This document shows positions 47,334-57,906 of a DNA stretch of 64,000 nucleotides, piece after piece. Position 1 is the first letter of the stretch. Each line of letters begins with the position of its first letter. The stretch spans positions 17,958,229 to 18,022,228 of the forward strand of contig NC_052395.1 of the NCBI RefSeq assembly GCF_009389715.1. Direction: 5' to 3'. The DNA is from Phoenix dactylifera (taxonomy: Eukaryota > Streptophyta > Magnoliopsida > Arecales > Arecaceae). The position numbers and the translations under genes are program-made. The notes beneath the pieces were generated by a model, which did not search any database, was not told the origin of the DNA, and saw only the letters and a program-made list of their open reading frames with translations.

Positions 47334-47772
47334 TGTGAGGACCCATGCGGGCGTATGTTTAAACCCACATCGGTTATTCACTGGGTAAATTTTAGGTACT
47401 CATACATGATCAAGAAACTCAAATAATACCTTCCGGGTAGCTATTTTGGGTGAAGTCTTGAGTTGTTACAAATGATATCAGAGCGGACCCGGACCATAAC
47501 CTATGTGGACTAGGGGACACTGCAGCACGAATCCATGGGGCTGACCACGGGCCAATCATGGTATTTGTGATTAGATTTGAATGGATTTGAACCCTTAGTC
47601 TGACAAGGACGTCAGGACATATATGGGAGGAGTATGTGAGGATCCATGCGGGCGTGTGTTTAGTCCCACATTAGTTATTTACTGGGTAGATCTTGGGTAC
47701 TTATACGGGATCAAGGAACTTAAATAATAACTTCCGGTTAGCTATTTTGGATGAAGTCCTGGGTTTTTTACA
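47334..47772 (+). mobile_element. TRIM retrotransposon (439 bp)
   Basis: Two LTRs, 47334-47470 and 47635-47772, start TGTGAGGA and end TTACA; both share CATGCGGGCGT, ACTGGGTA and GGTAGCTATTTTGG-like segments. After the left LTR, ATGATATCAGAGC resembles the iMet primer site, and a purine tract GGGAGGAG precedes the right LTR. The internal part is 164 bp and non-coding. Flanks TAAGT and TAAGC are a near-match target-site duplication. Confidence 0.87.
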
Positions 47773-47777
47773 TAAGC

Positions 47778-48095
47778 ACTATGCATATTGTTAATTTTGT
47801 GAAACTGAAATGGGTTCACATAGACCGATTAATAAAATGGAGATCTCTACAATGCCAACATTCTATTAAGAACTTTTCAATGGATTCACCTATAGATAGG
47901 TGTGGCAATTGGATCGGGTCGGACAAGATGCGGATTAGGTCGGATATATGGTAGATCAAAAATCTGCCAACTCAAATCCGACCTATTTATTAAATAGGTC
48001 GAAAATACAGATCTCAACCTGGCTATTTTATTAAACGGATAACTTTCTCAATCTACAACAAATTGAAACAAGTTAAACAGGTGAAGCAAAAATAT

Positions 48096-48126
<31 letters not shown>

Positions 48127-48642
48127 GACTTCTAAAAAGCCTTCATTTCTGTAAGACCGTTTTCCAATTCTTTTGCGCCAAAATCTTGCTCAAAATTCAT
48201 TCAAACAGCCAAATGCAATCACAAAGGGACCATAATTTAATTCAGTTCGGATGTAGAAAGACACATAAGAAAGACACCTGTTTGCATCATGATACTCTTA
48301 AACTAGTGACATAGAGAAATCTTTTCTCAGTGGTTTAATGTCGCATAACAATAAGGTTCTAATACAAGAATATGATCTTAAGGTCAAATCTCGAGAAATG
48401 AGCAATGGGCACCATTTCCGTGAGAACCTACCTCTTCAATGGCCTTAAAAAAAATAAAATAAAATAAAATAAAAAAATTGATGGTAAGGTTTTAGGTGGA
48501 AGATATGAAATGGCAATGCCAAAAAGGTAACAACAATCAGTGGACATGAAGAAACACTGAGCTGTCAGCATGCATGACAATGTGCTTCCATGAGTTAAAT
48601 TGCTCCATGTAGCTTCCAATTCAGTGAATCCAGGGCATGAAG
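47778..48642. other. Intergenic DNA with degenerate repeat and poly(C)
   Basis: 47893-48060 resembles a decayed hAT-like terminus (GGTGTGGCAATTGGATCGGG with GGTCGG repeats). A long C tract follows at 48098-48126 and an A-rich (AAAAT)n tract near 48446-48476. No gene recognised. Confidence 0.4.
48098..48126. repeat. Poly(C) tract of 29 bases
   Basis: An uninterrupted C run (G run on the - strand). Such a run can form G-quadruplex structures and is error-prone in sequencing. Confidence 0.9.
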
Positions 48643-49742
48643 TTAACCTATCCTGGAGTTATCCCTGCCAAATATGAGAGTCGTGGTCCAGTTCATTGCC
48701 ACATAGAACCTGTTCCTCCAGCTTACAACATGAGCCAGATATGCGGAGAGCCATATGAGCCAGCCAGTAAAACCAGCCATTGAGAGGCCCTTCGCATGCT
48801 GTGAAGTGGAAGGAAAAGAAGGTTTAGAAAGCAATAATTCCATCTTCTAGGGGCTGCATATATGGATGCATGATAGAGAACTAGCTTCTGAAAAAGCTAA
48901 TAAGAAGGACCTTCTCTTGAGTTTTGAAGCCTGCACAATGTCTCTATTTTTTGAAACAACTAATTAAAACAATATCTCACCAAGCAATGTGGATACTTTG
49001 TTCATGATAAAATCGGCATACTAATTTTTTGCTCCATCTGTTCTAGTCATTAGTACATTTTTAAGCAAAGTTGTGCGCATAAAACTACCAAAATTAACAT
49101 GTATGGCAGCAAATATTCTTTTTCGAAAAAATGCTATAATGTAAATATGCTTGTAGTTTTATTAAATTTGGAGTTGTTGATATAGGAATGAGTTTGAGTC
49201 GTAGTGTTGGGTATGTAAACACACTACATAGAGCTATTATTGAGTTGGTGTCATCTCAGACAAACCACACCAAGTCTTGTCTTGGCAGGATTCTGATCTT
49301 AACCTAAACCTTCACTTCATAGCTACTTGGTTTAAGGGGAATGACATAATAATTCATCAGTAGTTTCAGGAGCAGATGCATAGGTTTCAGATGGTTGGCT
49401 TGTTCTGATTTTTTATCAATGCAGTAGAACATATATTATTTTAATTCCATTTTCACCAGCATCGTTCACTTGCACATTTTGACATAGGATGCCTACAAAT
49501 GTTTGGTGAATCCAACAAAATTGACAAAAGAATGGATGTGCTTGTACACCATTTGTACATGTAAGGAAATTCTATTTTCAAAAACAAAATGATTACCTTG
49601 TTCTGCCTTGGATCGACCAATGCCTTGTAGAGCCCACAGATGCCATGCTTCCTAGGGTGCCTGCAGACAAAAGGATCTCCCAGAGAAATTCTTTTGGCAC
49701 AATGAGCTTTACCCCCATTCTGCTGCTCAATGCCGTTGAATA
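48643..49742 (-). pseudogene. NDA: Fragment of internal alternative NAD(P)H dehydrogenase (NDA-type), last two exons
   Basis: Type II NADH dehydrogenases of the NDA class oxidise matrix NADH in plant mitochondria without pumping protons. Two exons are visible on the - strand. Exon A (49742-49597) reads FNGIEQQNGGKAHCAKRISLGDPFV and LYKALVDPRQNK. Exon B (48798-48643) reads [35 protein letters not shown] and [13 protein letters not shown]; the last is the family C-terminus. In exon A the family's RHLGSMASVGRYKALV stretch is replaced by RHPRKHGICGLYKALV, explained by an extra C and a nearby compensating loss, so a frameshift pair scrambles about ten residues. No upstream exons are found: MULE sequence starts about 100 bp away. 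It lacks the FAD and NADH domains and cannot be functional. Confidence 0.85.
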
Positions 49743-49839
49743 CTGCTTGTAAGCCTAAGCAACAAAAGTCTAACTGCATATTGCATCCTATGGACATGTA
49801 ATTCTAACATCAAAACCAAAGGAAGCTGAACTGAGCCAA

Positions 49840-51030
49840 AGCAGGAAGTGCTCGACGAAATCCCGGCACCGTTGCCATTTTATCCGCATCACTTGATTCA
49901 AAATGCCATCGCTTTTTTGTGTCATTTCATGCTTCTCTCCATGGTTTTGAGCGTGGTTGTCGCCCTCTCGTTTTTCTTGATAGGATTCCGTTAAAGGCAA
50001 ACAGTCAGTTTAAGTTATTAGCTGCTGCTGCAGTTGATGGAGATGATGCTATCTTTCCAGTTGCGTTTGCTGTAGTAGAGGATGAGAATTATGCTGGCTG
50101 GGTTTGGTTCTTAGGGCAGTTGAAATATGCCGTCGCAACCTCTCATACCATTACCTTTGTGTCTAATTGGCAAAAGGGCTTGGAGGTAGCTGTGCCTCGG
50201 GTGTTTTGAGGATAGTCACCACAGCTATTGTCTGCATCACCTCATTGAGGATTTTAAAGGAGAGTTGATTTTATTTGTGCTGCTCAAGCTTGGACAGTTG
50301 AAGATTTTCATGCATCCATTGAAAGCATAAGGAATGTGTCAAGTGAAGCTGCAGAGTGGGTGATGGCTAGCAAGCCCGAAACTTGGTCAGACGCCCTTTT
50401 TGGGGTTCAAGATATCATCATTTCTCATCAAACATTGTTGAATTGTTTAACAACTGGATACCAAGAAAAAGGGAGTCATCGATAGTACAGTTGGTTGATG
50501 CAATACGTGGAAAACTAATGGAGGTGATGGAAACAAGGCGCGAGTCTTCTAACGCTTGGGTGAGCACTTTAACACCATCTATGGAGTGCAAAAAGAAGTA
50601 TCAAAGGTCCGTAAGCTTGATGTTTTATGTTCTTCTGATACCGTGTTTGAGGTACGCGGCAATAAAATGTATGTTGTTCACAGTTCACATTGGAAGTTGT
50701 GCCAGATTTCTGGTCTACCATTCATGCATGCATGCTATTGCAGTCTTCAATCATGTCGGTAGATCTGTTTATGACTATTGTTCAAGATATTTCAGGACTG
50801 AATGTTATCACTCGAACATATTCGGCATCAATTCATCCAATAACTGATGTAGAGAGCATTGATTTCAATTCTGGCACGAATTAATTCATATCCTCGTCCC
50901 GTTCATTGTCCACTAGGGCGACCGAAGAGAGCGTTTTTATCGATCCCAATAAAACAAATACAGTGCGACGACTCTACAGCAGGTGCAAACTAGCAGGCAA
51001 CCTGTGAAGCTGTTCTGTAGATTGATGTTT
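49840..51030 (+). pseudogene. MULE (Mutator-like) transposase pseudogene
   Basis: Transposase of Mutator-like elements. Starting near 49858, NPGTVAILSASLDSKCHRFF leads into FHASLHGFERGCRPLVFLD and LLAAAAVDGDDAIFPVAFAVVEDENYAGW, the MULE catalytic domain. HHSYCLHHLIEDFK and SSEAAEWVMASKPETW follow with frame changes. Then come FSSNIVELFNNWIPRKRESS and LMEVMETRRESSNAWVSTLTPSMECK, then a SWIM-type zinc finger (ISGLPFMHA with the downstream FNHVGRSVYDYCSRYFRTE). The tail RPLGRPKRA-like sequence (near 50900) is followed by a degraded zinc knuckle to about 51030. Stops and at least four frameshifts break it. Terminal inverted repeats were not found. Confidence 0.87.
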
Positions 51031-51572
51031 TGTGCATATCAGGTATTGTTTATCTTGGATGAATCTTTCAAATTGTCCAAAATGGATTGCCATGTACCTT
51101 TTTTTTTTTTGGTGGCTATAAATATGTCATCTTTTTCATCAGAGGACTTTTGGTAGATTCATCTTTGATGTTGTATATTTCTTTTATTAGTGCTGTGAAG
51201 CGCATGTTTTGCTTGCATGAAAACTGTTAAAGGTATAAACTACTTTCTCCTGTTGCACCTTCCGATATAACTTTTATGAGATGACTGTGGACTGTTTACT
51301 TAATGCAATTATTCTGATTTTTGCACCGGCCAGGCATTTACTGGTATTCTCACTCATTTGTATTGAAAAAATTATGTTGAATTGGTTGATGTCAACAAGC
51401 AAACCTAAACCATGAGGGACTAGTGGTTACCAAGGCTGGTTTCATGGCATGCTCCATGGTGTGCAGAACAGTCCCCAATTACAAGGGTGGGGAATGGAAA
51501 GAGCATAGCCCCTTTTTTATGTCCATGATCTAAAATGAGCAGCATTGTTAGATGATTATCTTTAGAAATCAG
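51031..51572. other. Region 3' of the MULE relic
   Basis: AT-rich DNA with no recognised gene; it probably includes former MULE 3' sequence. A 10-bp direct repeat flanks the LINE tail that follows. Confidence 0.4.
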
Positions 51573-51582
51573 GAATGCGCCT

Positions 51583-52014
51583 CTTTTTTTTTTCTTTTTT
51601 TTTGATACATTGGTTGCTCACCCTACTCTAATGTAGGTACAGCCAACAGAGTCAAGAGCTACAAGATGGTATAACTGTAGAGGATGGGTCCCCTGATGCA
51701 TTCGAAGGCTCTCCCCGGTGTGCTGCACTGCATAAGAGGTGACTCAGTCAACAGCCTTATTCGTCTCTCTATACACGTGTACCACCTGAAACTCTCTACA
51801 ATCTCGCACCAACCGTCGAATATCGTCAATGAGAGGGTGTCCGGCCGTCCTCCTCCCCTCCTCTCGTATCCAACCGATTACTATGGCCGAATCTCCCTCG
51901 AGAATGATGCGCTCTATCCCCAATCTCCTTCTAGCATAGGATAGGTCTGCTCTGAGCTCCACCTCTAAGGCTGTCAAATTATAAGTGTACCGCCCACCTG
52001 CAGCTATAATACGT
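51583..52014 (-). mobile_element. L1-type LINE 3' fragment (RNase H tail)
   Basis: On the - strand an RNase H part reads ALEVELRADLSYARRRLGIERIILEGDSAIVIGWIR then FQVVHVYRETNKAVDWV. It ends in a poly(A), seen as a T run at 51583-51603 on the + strand. Flanks GAATGCGCCT (51573-51582) and GAATGTGCCT (52015-52024) form a target-site duplication with one mismatch. Confidence 0.82.
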
Positions 52015-52024
52015 GAATGTGCCT

Positions 52025-53248
52025 TCTTTTAACCAGTTTTACATGGCAACTGAGTTCAGTTGAGTTACGGGTGTGAAGCTGAAAGCCTGAAGGTAATTAA
52101 TTGTTTGTGGTCCACCAGTGAGTGCAGTTATGTGGATTTACAAGTAACTGCGAGGTCAGTACGTAATTTTTAATGGTGCCTTTCAGAAATACAATAGCCT
52201 GGCAGTTGTTGACTTCAGAACTCCGGATCTGCGTCCAACTTGGAGTGCCTTTGGAAGCTTACGGACGTGGTGTTTCAGAGATTTTTTTTGAAGATTCTTT
52301 TCATGGACCGGTTGGAAAGCAAGGAATACCACATTTAGTGTTGAAAAACGAATCTTCAAGGGGAGGGGGGGTGTGGTGGTACATCTGATCGATGGCTTCC
52401 TTCAACCACCTGGATGGCAGCCACCAGCGATGCTCTTGAATGAGACTCATGATTGAGCATTTTTCCTTGCTGACCAAATTGTAAGTAAGGGGATGATGGA
52501 TAACTAATCTTGAAGAGATAATTTGCCAATGTGTGTACGTCTTGCATGAGGTTCTAAACTGAATATAGAGGATTGACTTCAAGAAACAAGCAGTATTGAA
52601 AAGAAAGAAAGAGAGAATAGAATTGTATTTCTGCCCATTTATTACAATGTATAGGAGCAGCTTTTATATAGACTATAAGGCTGATGAAGTTTGGTAAGGC
52701 CGACTAAGTTTGCAATAATCAATCAATCAATGGATTTTAATAAGCAACAAGGTCCTATGGCAAAAGGATAATGCTACTCAGAATGTAGGTCCATCATGGT
52801 TTATGGCCAGGCTAAGAGTCCAAGCCTTGGTTAGGATTCTCTTTTCTTGATAATTTTGTAAGGTCCAGGGATGTAGAACAGAAGAAGAGAATGAGAAAGA
52901 AAAGAAGGAAAGAAAAAAAACAAAGACAGAGAATGGGAGCAACCTAATATTTTTAAATTTTAATAGCACAAGTTTGTATTCTCAACCATATAGTAATAAA
53001 TTTATATAGATGCAAAACTCAATAAGAGTTAGTATCGAAATAAAATACTTGAGTTCTCATAAAATAAAAATAATTTTTTAAATTCGTAAATAAAATAAAA
53101 TTTTATTACTTTTTATATTTATGTCTTATAGAAGTATATATTAATTTTTTATTGAATGGTGCTCGGTACCATAAGTTGACAAGTTGTTTTTTAGGGTCTC
53201 TCACGTACAGAATGAGCTATTGCCCATGTAGCTCTGCATGGTCGCATG
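52025..53248. other. Intergenic DNA
   Basis: No gene is recognised. Short frames near 52173-52388 (+) and 52301-52582 (-) match no family known to me. The right end is AT-rich up to the solo LTR. Confidence 0.45.
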
Positions 53249-54064
53249 GTTATTGTCACGACCCCCGCCCCGTTCCCAGCGGGCCGCCGCGACGGTCCTA
53301 GGGTGCGGGTAGGCATAAGGCCACCAGCCACCGCGTAGAACCCTACTATCTATCAATCATCAATAAATCTTGAAAATTTTGGCATGATACTTGCACAAAA
53401 TGATCACTTTTCCTATAGTGACCTGTCAGGATTATCTCAATACATACAACAACACTACCTGTCAGAGCAGCAATCACATAATCTGTCACATAATAAACCT
53501 GGACAATATATAGCAATACATTATCACAGGCACACCATTGATCTGCACACACACATATATATATACCTGCTTCCCAATCCATCCATGGTCAACCCATATC
53601 CACAACAGGATCTATGACTGTAACTATGCACTATATACAATAGTAGGTTTATAATACACCAAAAGGTATAAACCACTATCTACATTATACTATGGAGCGG
53701 CACAGCTAGCAGGCAATCTCTAACCCTGCTCCTCTCTATACAACATATGTCCTGAAATCCAAAAAAACACCAAACTGGGGAGTGAGTATATAAATACTCA
53801 GTGAGTGGAGTAGAGAGTACTATGCACATGAGACAAGATATAATCATGGCTCGAGGTGAAATCTCAAGAGCATATGAGCAGTCGTCAAGAACAGGATACA
53901 CATAACTCAACATAAGAAATAAGGAGTAAATCATCACAATCCCAATCAACTCATCTGGAGCATATATAGAATAATCAAATAAGTATGTATGATAACATGA
54001 ATATGCTCAATAGGTCATAGTACTGAATCATATAAATCAGGTGTCAATAGGCTGAATCATTAAC

Positions 54065-54690
54065 AAGACAGCTATCGCGAGGTGGGTTTTACGCCCCAGG
54101 CGAACCAGCAACAACTTCCTACTGTCACATGCATATGCAGGATAAGACACCATACCGATAATATAAATGCTAGACAGCTATCGGGAGATGGTTTTACGCC
54201 CCAGGCGAACCAGCAACAACTTCCCACTATCACATGCATATGCAGAATAAGACACCATACTGATAATATAATGCTAGACAGCTACGGGAGGTGGGTTTTA
54301 CGCCCCAGGCGAACCAGCAACAACTTCCTACTATCACATGCACATGCAGGATAAGACACCACACTGATCATGTAAATGCTGGCCAGTATCGAGAACAAAA
54401 ATTTATAGAGAAACTGTCACATGCATATGCAGGATAAGACACCATACCGATAATATAAATGCTAGACAGCTATCGGGAGATGGGTTTTACGCCCCAGGCG
54501 AACCAGCAATAACTTCCCACTATCACATGCATATGCAAAATAAGACACCATACTGATAATATAATGCTAGACAGCTATCGGAAGGTGGGTTTTACGCCCC
54601 AGGCGAACCAGTAACAACTTCCTACTATCACATGCACATGCAGGACAAGACACCACATTGATCATGTAAATGCTGGCCAGTATCGAGAAC
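54065..54690. repeat. Expanded tandem block in the solo LTR
   Basis: Five units (near 54067, 54174, 54280, 54470 and 54575) carry GGTTTTACGCCCCAGGCGAA, against three units in each young LTR. A segment including the GCTGGCCAGTATCGAGAACA tail is itself duplicated near 54374 and 54671. Confidence 0.9.
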
Positions 54691-55854
54691 AAAAATCTAT
54701 AGAGAACCGTGAGGCTCATCTCACATCTGAATACTAAATGGCATCTCGCGAAAATTCTACATCCGCGGAAAGCCATACTGCACCTCGCGGGGTCTTACTA
54801 TGCCTGGCGGCAAGCAGAATATAAGTCATAGGACTAGCCAATCCTACTCCTAGGGCCGTGTCCCCCCTAGGAAGGGACTGGGCTCCGCCCACCCAGAAGG
54901 CTACTATGTACACATAGGCCGATGTTCAACCCCATTGACTATAGGTGTCCTGTAGATACTGCCAAGCCATTCATAAATGCCATAATACACCCTCCCAATA
55001 CTCTACTAAAAAGGAGTATGATCAAGACTACTACTCACTCGATCATGACCCAATCATAAACTAACATCAGAGTTGGGAGTGAGGAATCACGGGAGTACAA
55101 TGCAACTCAATATATCATGAGAAGGGCTCTACAAATCAATTTACAAAAAAAATCATTTCACAATTTGGAACCAATTTGACTACTCATAAAAGAGTATAAT
55201 CAAGGCTACCACTCACAAGTCTTTGAAATAGAGGAAATGAAATCAATTTATAAAAGAAATCATTTCACAATTTGGAACCAATTTGATTACTCATCAATCC
55301 TTCGTAATTCCTCTCAATGTTCCCTCAAATGCATGTACAGAATAATCAAGCATGGAGAACAAAACATAGAGGAATCTACCACAACAATTAATCAATAAGC
55401 TCAGGTGGAATCAAGTCACACTTGGCAACATTCATGAAAATTAATAAGGAATGTGCTCATGGTGCAAAGTACAAACTTTCACTCACCTGCCAATCTGGCA
55501 CAGCCCTGATACGCCTCTAGAACTTTATGGTAGACAGTAGGGGACTTCCTCCTCTTGTTCCCTAGCTTCTTGCCTAACTGATATATGCATTTACAATATA
55601 TTTAGTCTTGTATCAAGGGCATTAATCTACGTGCCAATCATAAATATAGGAAACTTTAATTGATTCAACTCCCCCTTTTTCTAAATTCTTTCCTTTTTCC
55701 CTTTATTCATATTAATTAATCCTCAATTTACATGAATCATGATGCAAGAGTATCCCACACACACCTTGGGCCAATACTTTAGGATCAAGGTATGCGAAAG
55801 GATCGAATCCCTTCTAATCCAAAATTTTACTAAATCTTGGGTTGACCCCAACTT

Positions 55855-56025
55855 TGAGAGTCGACCCCCCCGCTTGGATCGATCCCAGCTTACCCTGAGT
55901 CGACCCCAAGCATCGAGCCGAAAATCCCCATTCTCTGGGATTTTTTGAGAGAGTCGACCCTACCAGACTTGGGTCGACCCCACTCAGCCCTGAGTCGACT
56001 TCGGCTTACTTTGAGTCGACCCAAC
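55855..56025. repeat. GTCGACCC-rich stretch in the solo LTR
   Basis: GAGTCGAC or GGTCGACCC motifs occur about seven times within 170 bp. The matching position in the other two LTRs lacks this segment. Confidence 0.8.
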
Positions 56026-56850
56026 ACCACTTTTTTCATCTTTTTTTATCTCGGATGAACAGTAACCCGGACCGATAGTGGGTCACTTCATCCCGATTTT
56101 GATCCACTTTCCGAACTCCAATTTTTATGAAATTTATACCCAATGTTCTACACTCATAGGGGTTTCCAAAATGGTAACATGCATCCCCATCGGAGGCCGA
56201 TTGACCCCCGAAATAATTCACCGAAGTTGGGACTTCGACACAGTTTTTCTGTAGTGCCGGAAAAATTTGTCGAAATCCGATTCTTCCTCTTTTAACACCC
56301 TCTACAACTGTCATCTACCCTTTCTATAACATAAATTCTTTAAAATACTAGGTAGGGACGGGTATTTACTTTTTTCTTCTTGTGAAACTTGGGTCCTTGC
56401 GTAGAGAGGAAGGAGACCTACGTTCTTCCCTTCAGCTGGAAGTGCAACCGGGATCCCTTTCCTCCTCGAATCCCCTTCCTCTTCTTCTTTCTTCTTCTTC
56501 TTCTTCTCTTTTTCTTTCTTTCTTTCCTCTCTGTTTCACGCCTGAGACTCCCCCCTCTCTGTCTCTCGGTTTCATTCCAAAAGCCACAGCAAACCCTCTT
56601 TAAATCACATCAAAGTACTATTCATCTTTTGTTTAATATTATTAAATTTTCATTTTGCTCTTGCCACTTCGATATATCTGCAACTATGCCATTATCTTTT
56701 GATTCCTTCCCATTTTGCTCCTAACACTTCAACGCATCTACTATTATGTCATTAACTTTTAATTCCTTCCAATTTTACTTTTATATCAATTTTGAAGGAC
56801 TATTCTATTTTTTTATATATATAAAAAAAAATTACGGTTATTACAGTTAT

Positions 56851-57581
56851 GATCATCATCAAAATATAACCGGTAACGAACGAAATCAAGGAATTTCAGT
56901 TGTCAAACGGAAGCTTCTAAACGTGATGCACGAAACGGGGTAACGGGGGAAATCGTGCTGAAATTCAACACATCGTTTTCTTTGTGAGCTAGTGGAGCAG
57001 TTTGGTCCGGCACGTCTTTTTAGTTTGGGTCGTTCTCCACGCCAACAACGGGGTTTTAATTTTTTTTTGTGTTTTTTTCAATAAGTTAACCATACAACAT
57101 GTATACAAATATATCCAATAATATTAAAAAATTACAAACTTACAAAATGCCTGAATCTTTTTTTTTTTTTCCTGATCATAGGTACCTTCTGTATGGTTAG
57201 CTATATAAGCAGCTGTCCGGCCCCGTTGTTACTTGGCCTAAAAAACTACACCACCTTTGGTCATCGTTCATATGTTCTGAAGCAAAAGCCAACAACGTTA
57301 TTTGATACTCGTATTTTGTCAATCGAATAAATGAGCGGAGTTGATCATATTTTTTATTACCAAAACAAAACAAAAAAAGATCGGAACTGATCTGCTTGCT
57401 CTCGTAACCCATCACATCAACCAACTTGGGGGTGAGGTGTTCCACGCTCCAAACCCATCCTGATGTCGAATTAATTGGGCCGCCAGCTTCCAACAGGAAA
57501 CCGCACCCGACCCGAAAGACTTCGGCCCGCCACGCGTCGCGCATCCGACGCCGCGATCCCCATCCCTCTCATGTTCCCGTC
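56851..57581. other. Intergenic DNA upstream of the 68-aa gene
   Basis: No gene is recognised. The last 150 bp become GC-rich, as expected of a promoter side. Confidence 0.5.
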
Positions 57582-57587
57582 TATATA
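57582..57587 (+). promoter_or_regulatory. Probable TATA box
   Basis: TATATA lies 70 bp upstream of the ATG at 57657, followed by a short G-rich leader. Confidence 0.55.
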
Positions 57588-57656
57588 TCGTGATGCGGGA
57601 GGGGGGGAGAGGGACTCGTCGGCTGATTTATCGTGAAGCGGGATCACGAGGGAGGG

Positions 57657-57863
57657 ATGGTGTTCTTCTGCTTTCTGGTGGACCAGCGGCGGATGGTGAG
57701 GAGGAGCAAGCCGGCGGCGGGGATCTGCTCGAGGTGCGGGGGTTGCGCCAGCGTCGCCGACATGGTCACCGCCACCCGCTTCTGCTACGTCCCCGTCTAC
57801 CGCCGGACCTGGCGGGCCATCATCTGTACCTTCTGCGGCGCCCTTCTCAAGTCCTACCGATAG
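57657..57863 (+). CDS. Small intronless double-CxxC protein, 68 aa
   Basis: The product begins MVFFCFLVDQRRMVRRSKPA, continues GICSRCGGCASVADMVTATRFCYVPVYRR, and ends WRAIICTFCGALLKSYR. The CSRCGG and CTFCG pairs make a probable zinc ribbon-like fold. I recognise this as a small, highly conserved plant family of unknown function, often mislabelled in databases. I chose the second ATG (57657) because MVFF is the family start; the in-frame ATG at 57633 would add eight residues. A TATA box sits 70 bp upstream. A (TA)n(GA)n microsatellite begins just after the stop. It stands alone in TE-rich DNA with strong GC content in the coding part. No lesion was seen. Confidence 0.8.
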   Translation: MVFFCFLVDQRRMVRRSKPAAGICSRCGGCASVADMVTATRFCYVPVYRRTWRAIICTFCGALLKSYR

Positions 57864-57864
57864 A

Positions 57865-57865
<1 letters not shown>

Positions 57866-57906
<41 letters not shown>
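57866..57906. repeat. Compound microsatellite (AT)n(AG)n
   Basis: It begins three bases after the 68-aa gene stop: about 11 AT units then about 9 AG units, in the 3' UTR. Confidence 0.93.

Larger units (their letters stand above)
53254..56845 (-). mobile_element. Solo LTR of the TR-GAG family (3592 bp)
   Basis: It begins TGTCACGACCCCCGCC and ends GGTTATTACA, like the LTRs at 21594 and 26446. It is flanked by a perfect 5-bp target-site duplication GTTAT (53249-53253 and 56846-56850). No internal region remains, so it arose by LTR-LTR recombination. It is more diverged than the young pair, with an expanded tandem block and an extra GTCGACCC-rich stretch. Confidence 0.95.

Noticed and set aside
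47334..47772. Cassandra-type TRIM (5S rRNA-containing LTR)
   Set aside because: I could not recognise a 5S internal control region in the LTR, so only the TRIM class is called.
49453..49797. A 114-residue - strand frame as a complete gene
   Set aside because: Only its middle matches NDA; the ends are intron sequence on either side of a spliced exon.
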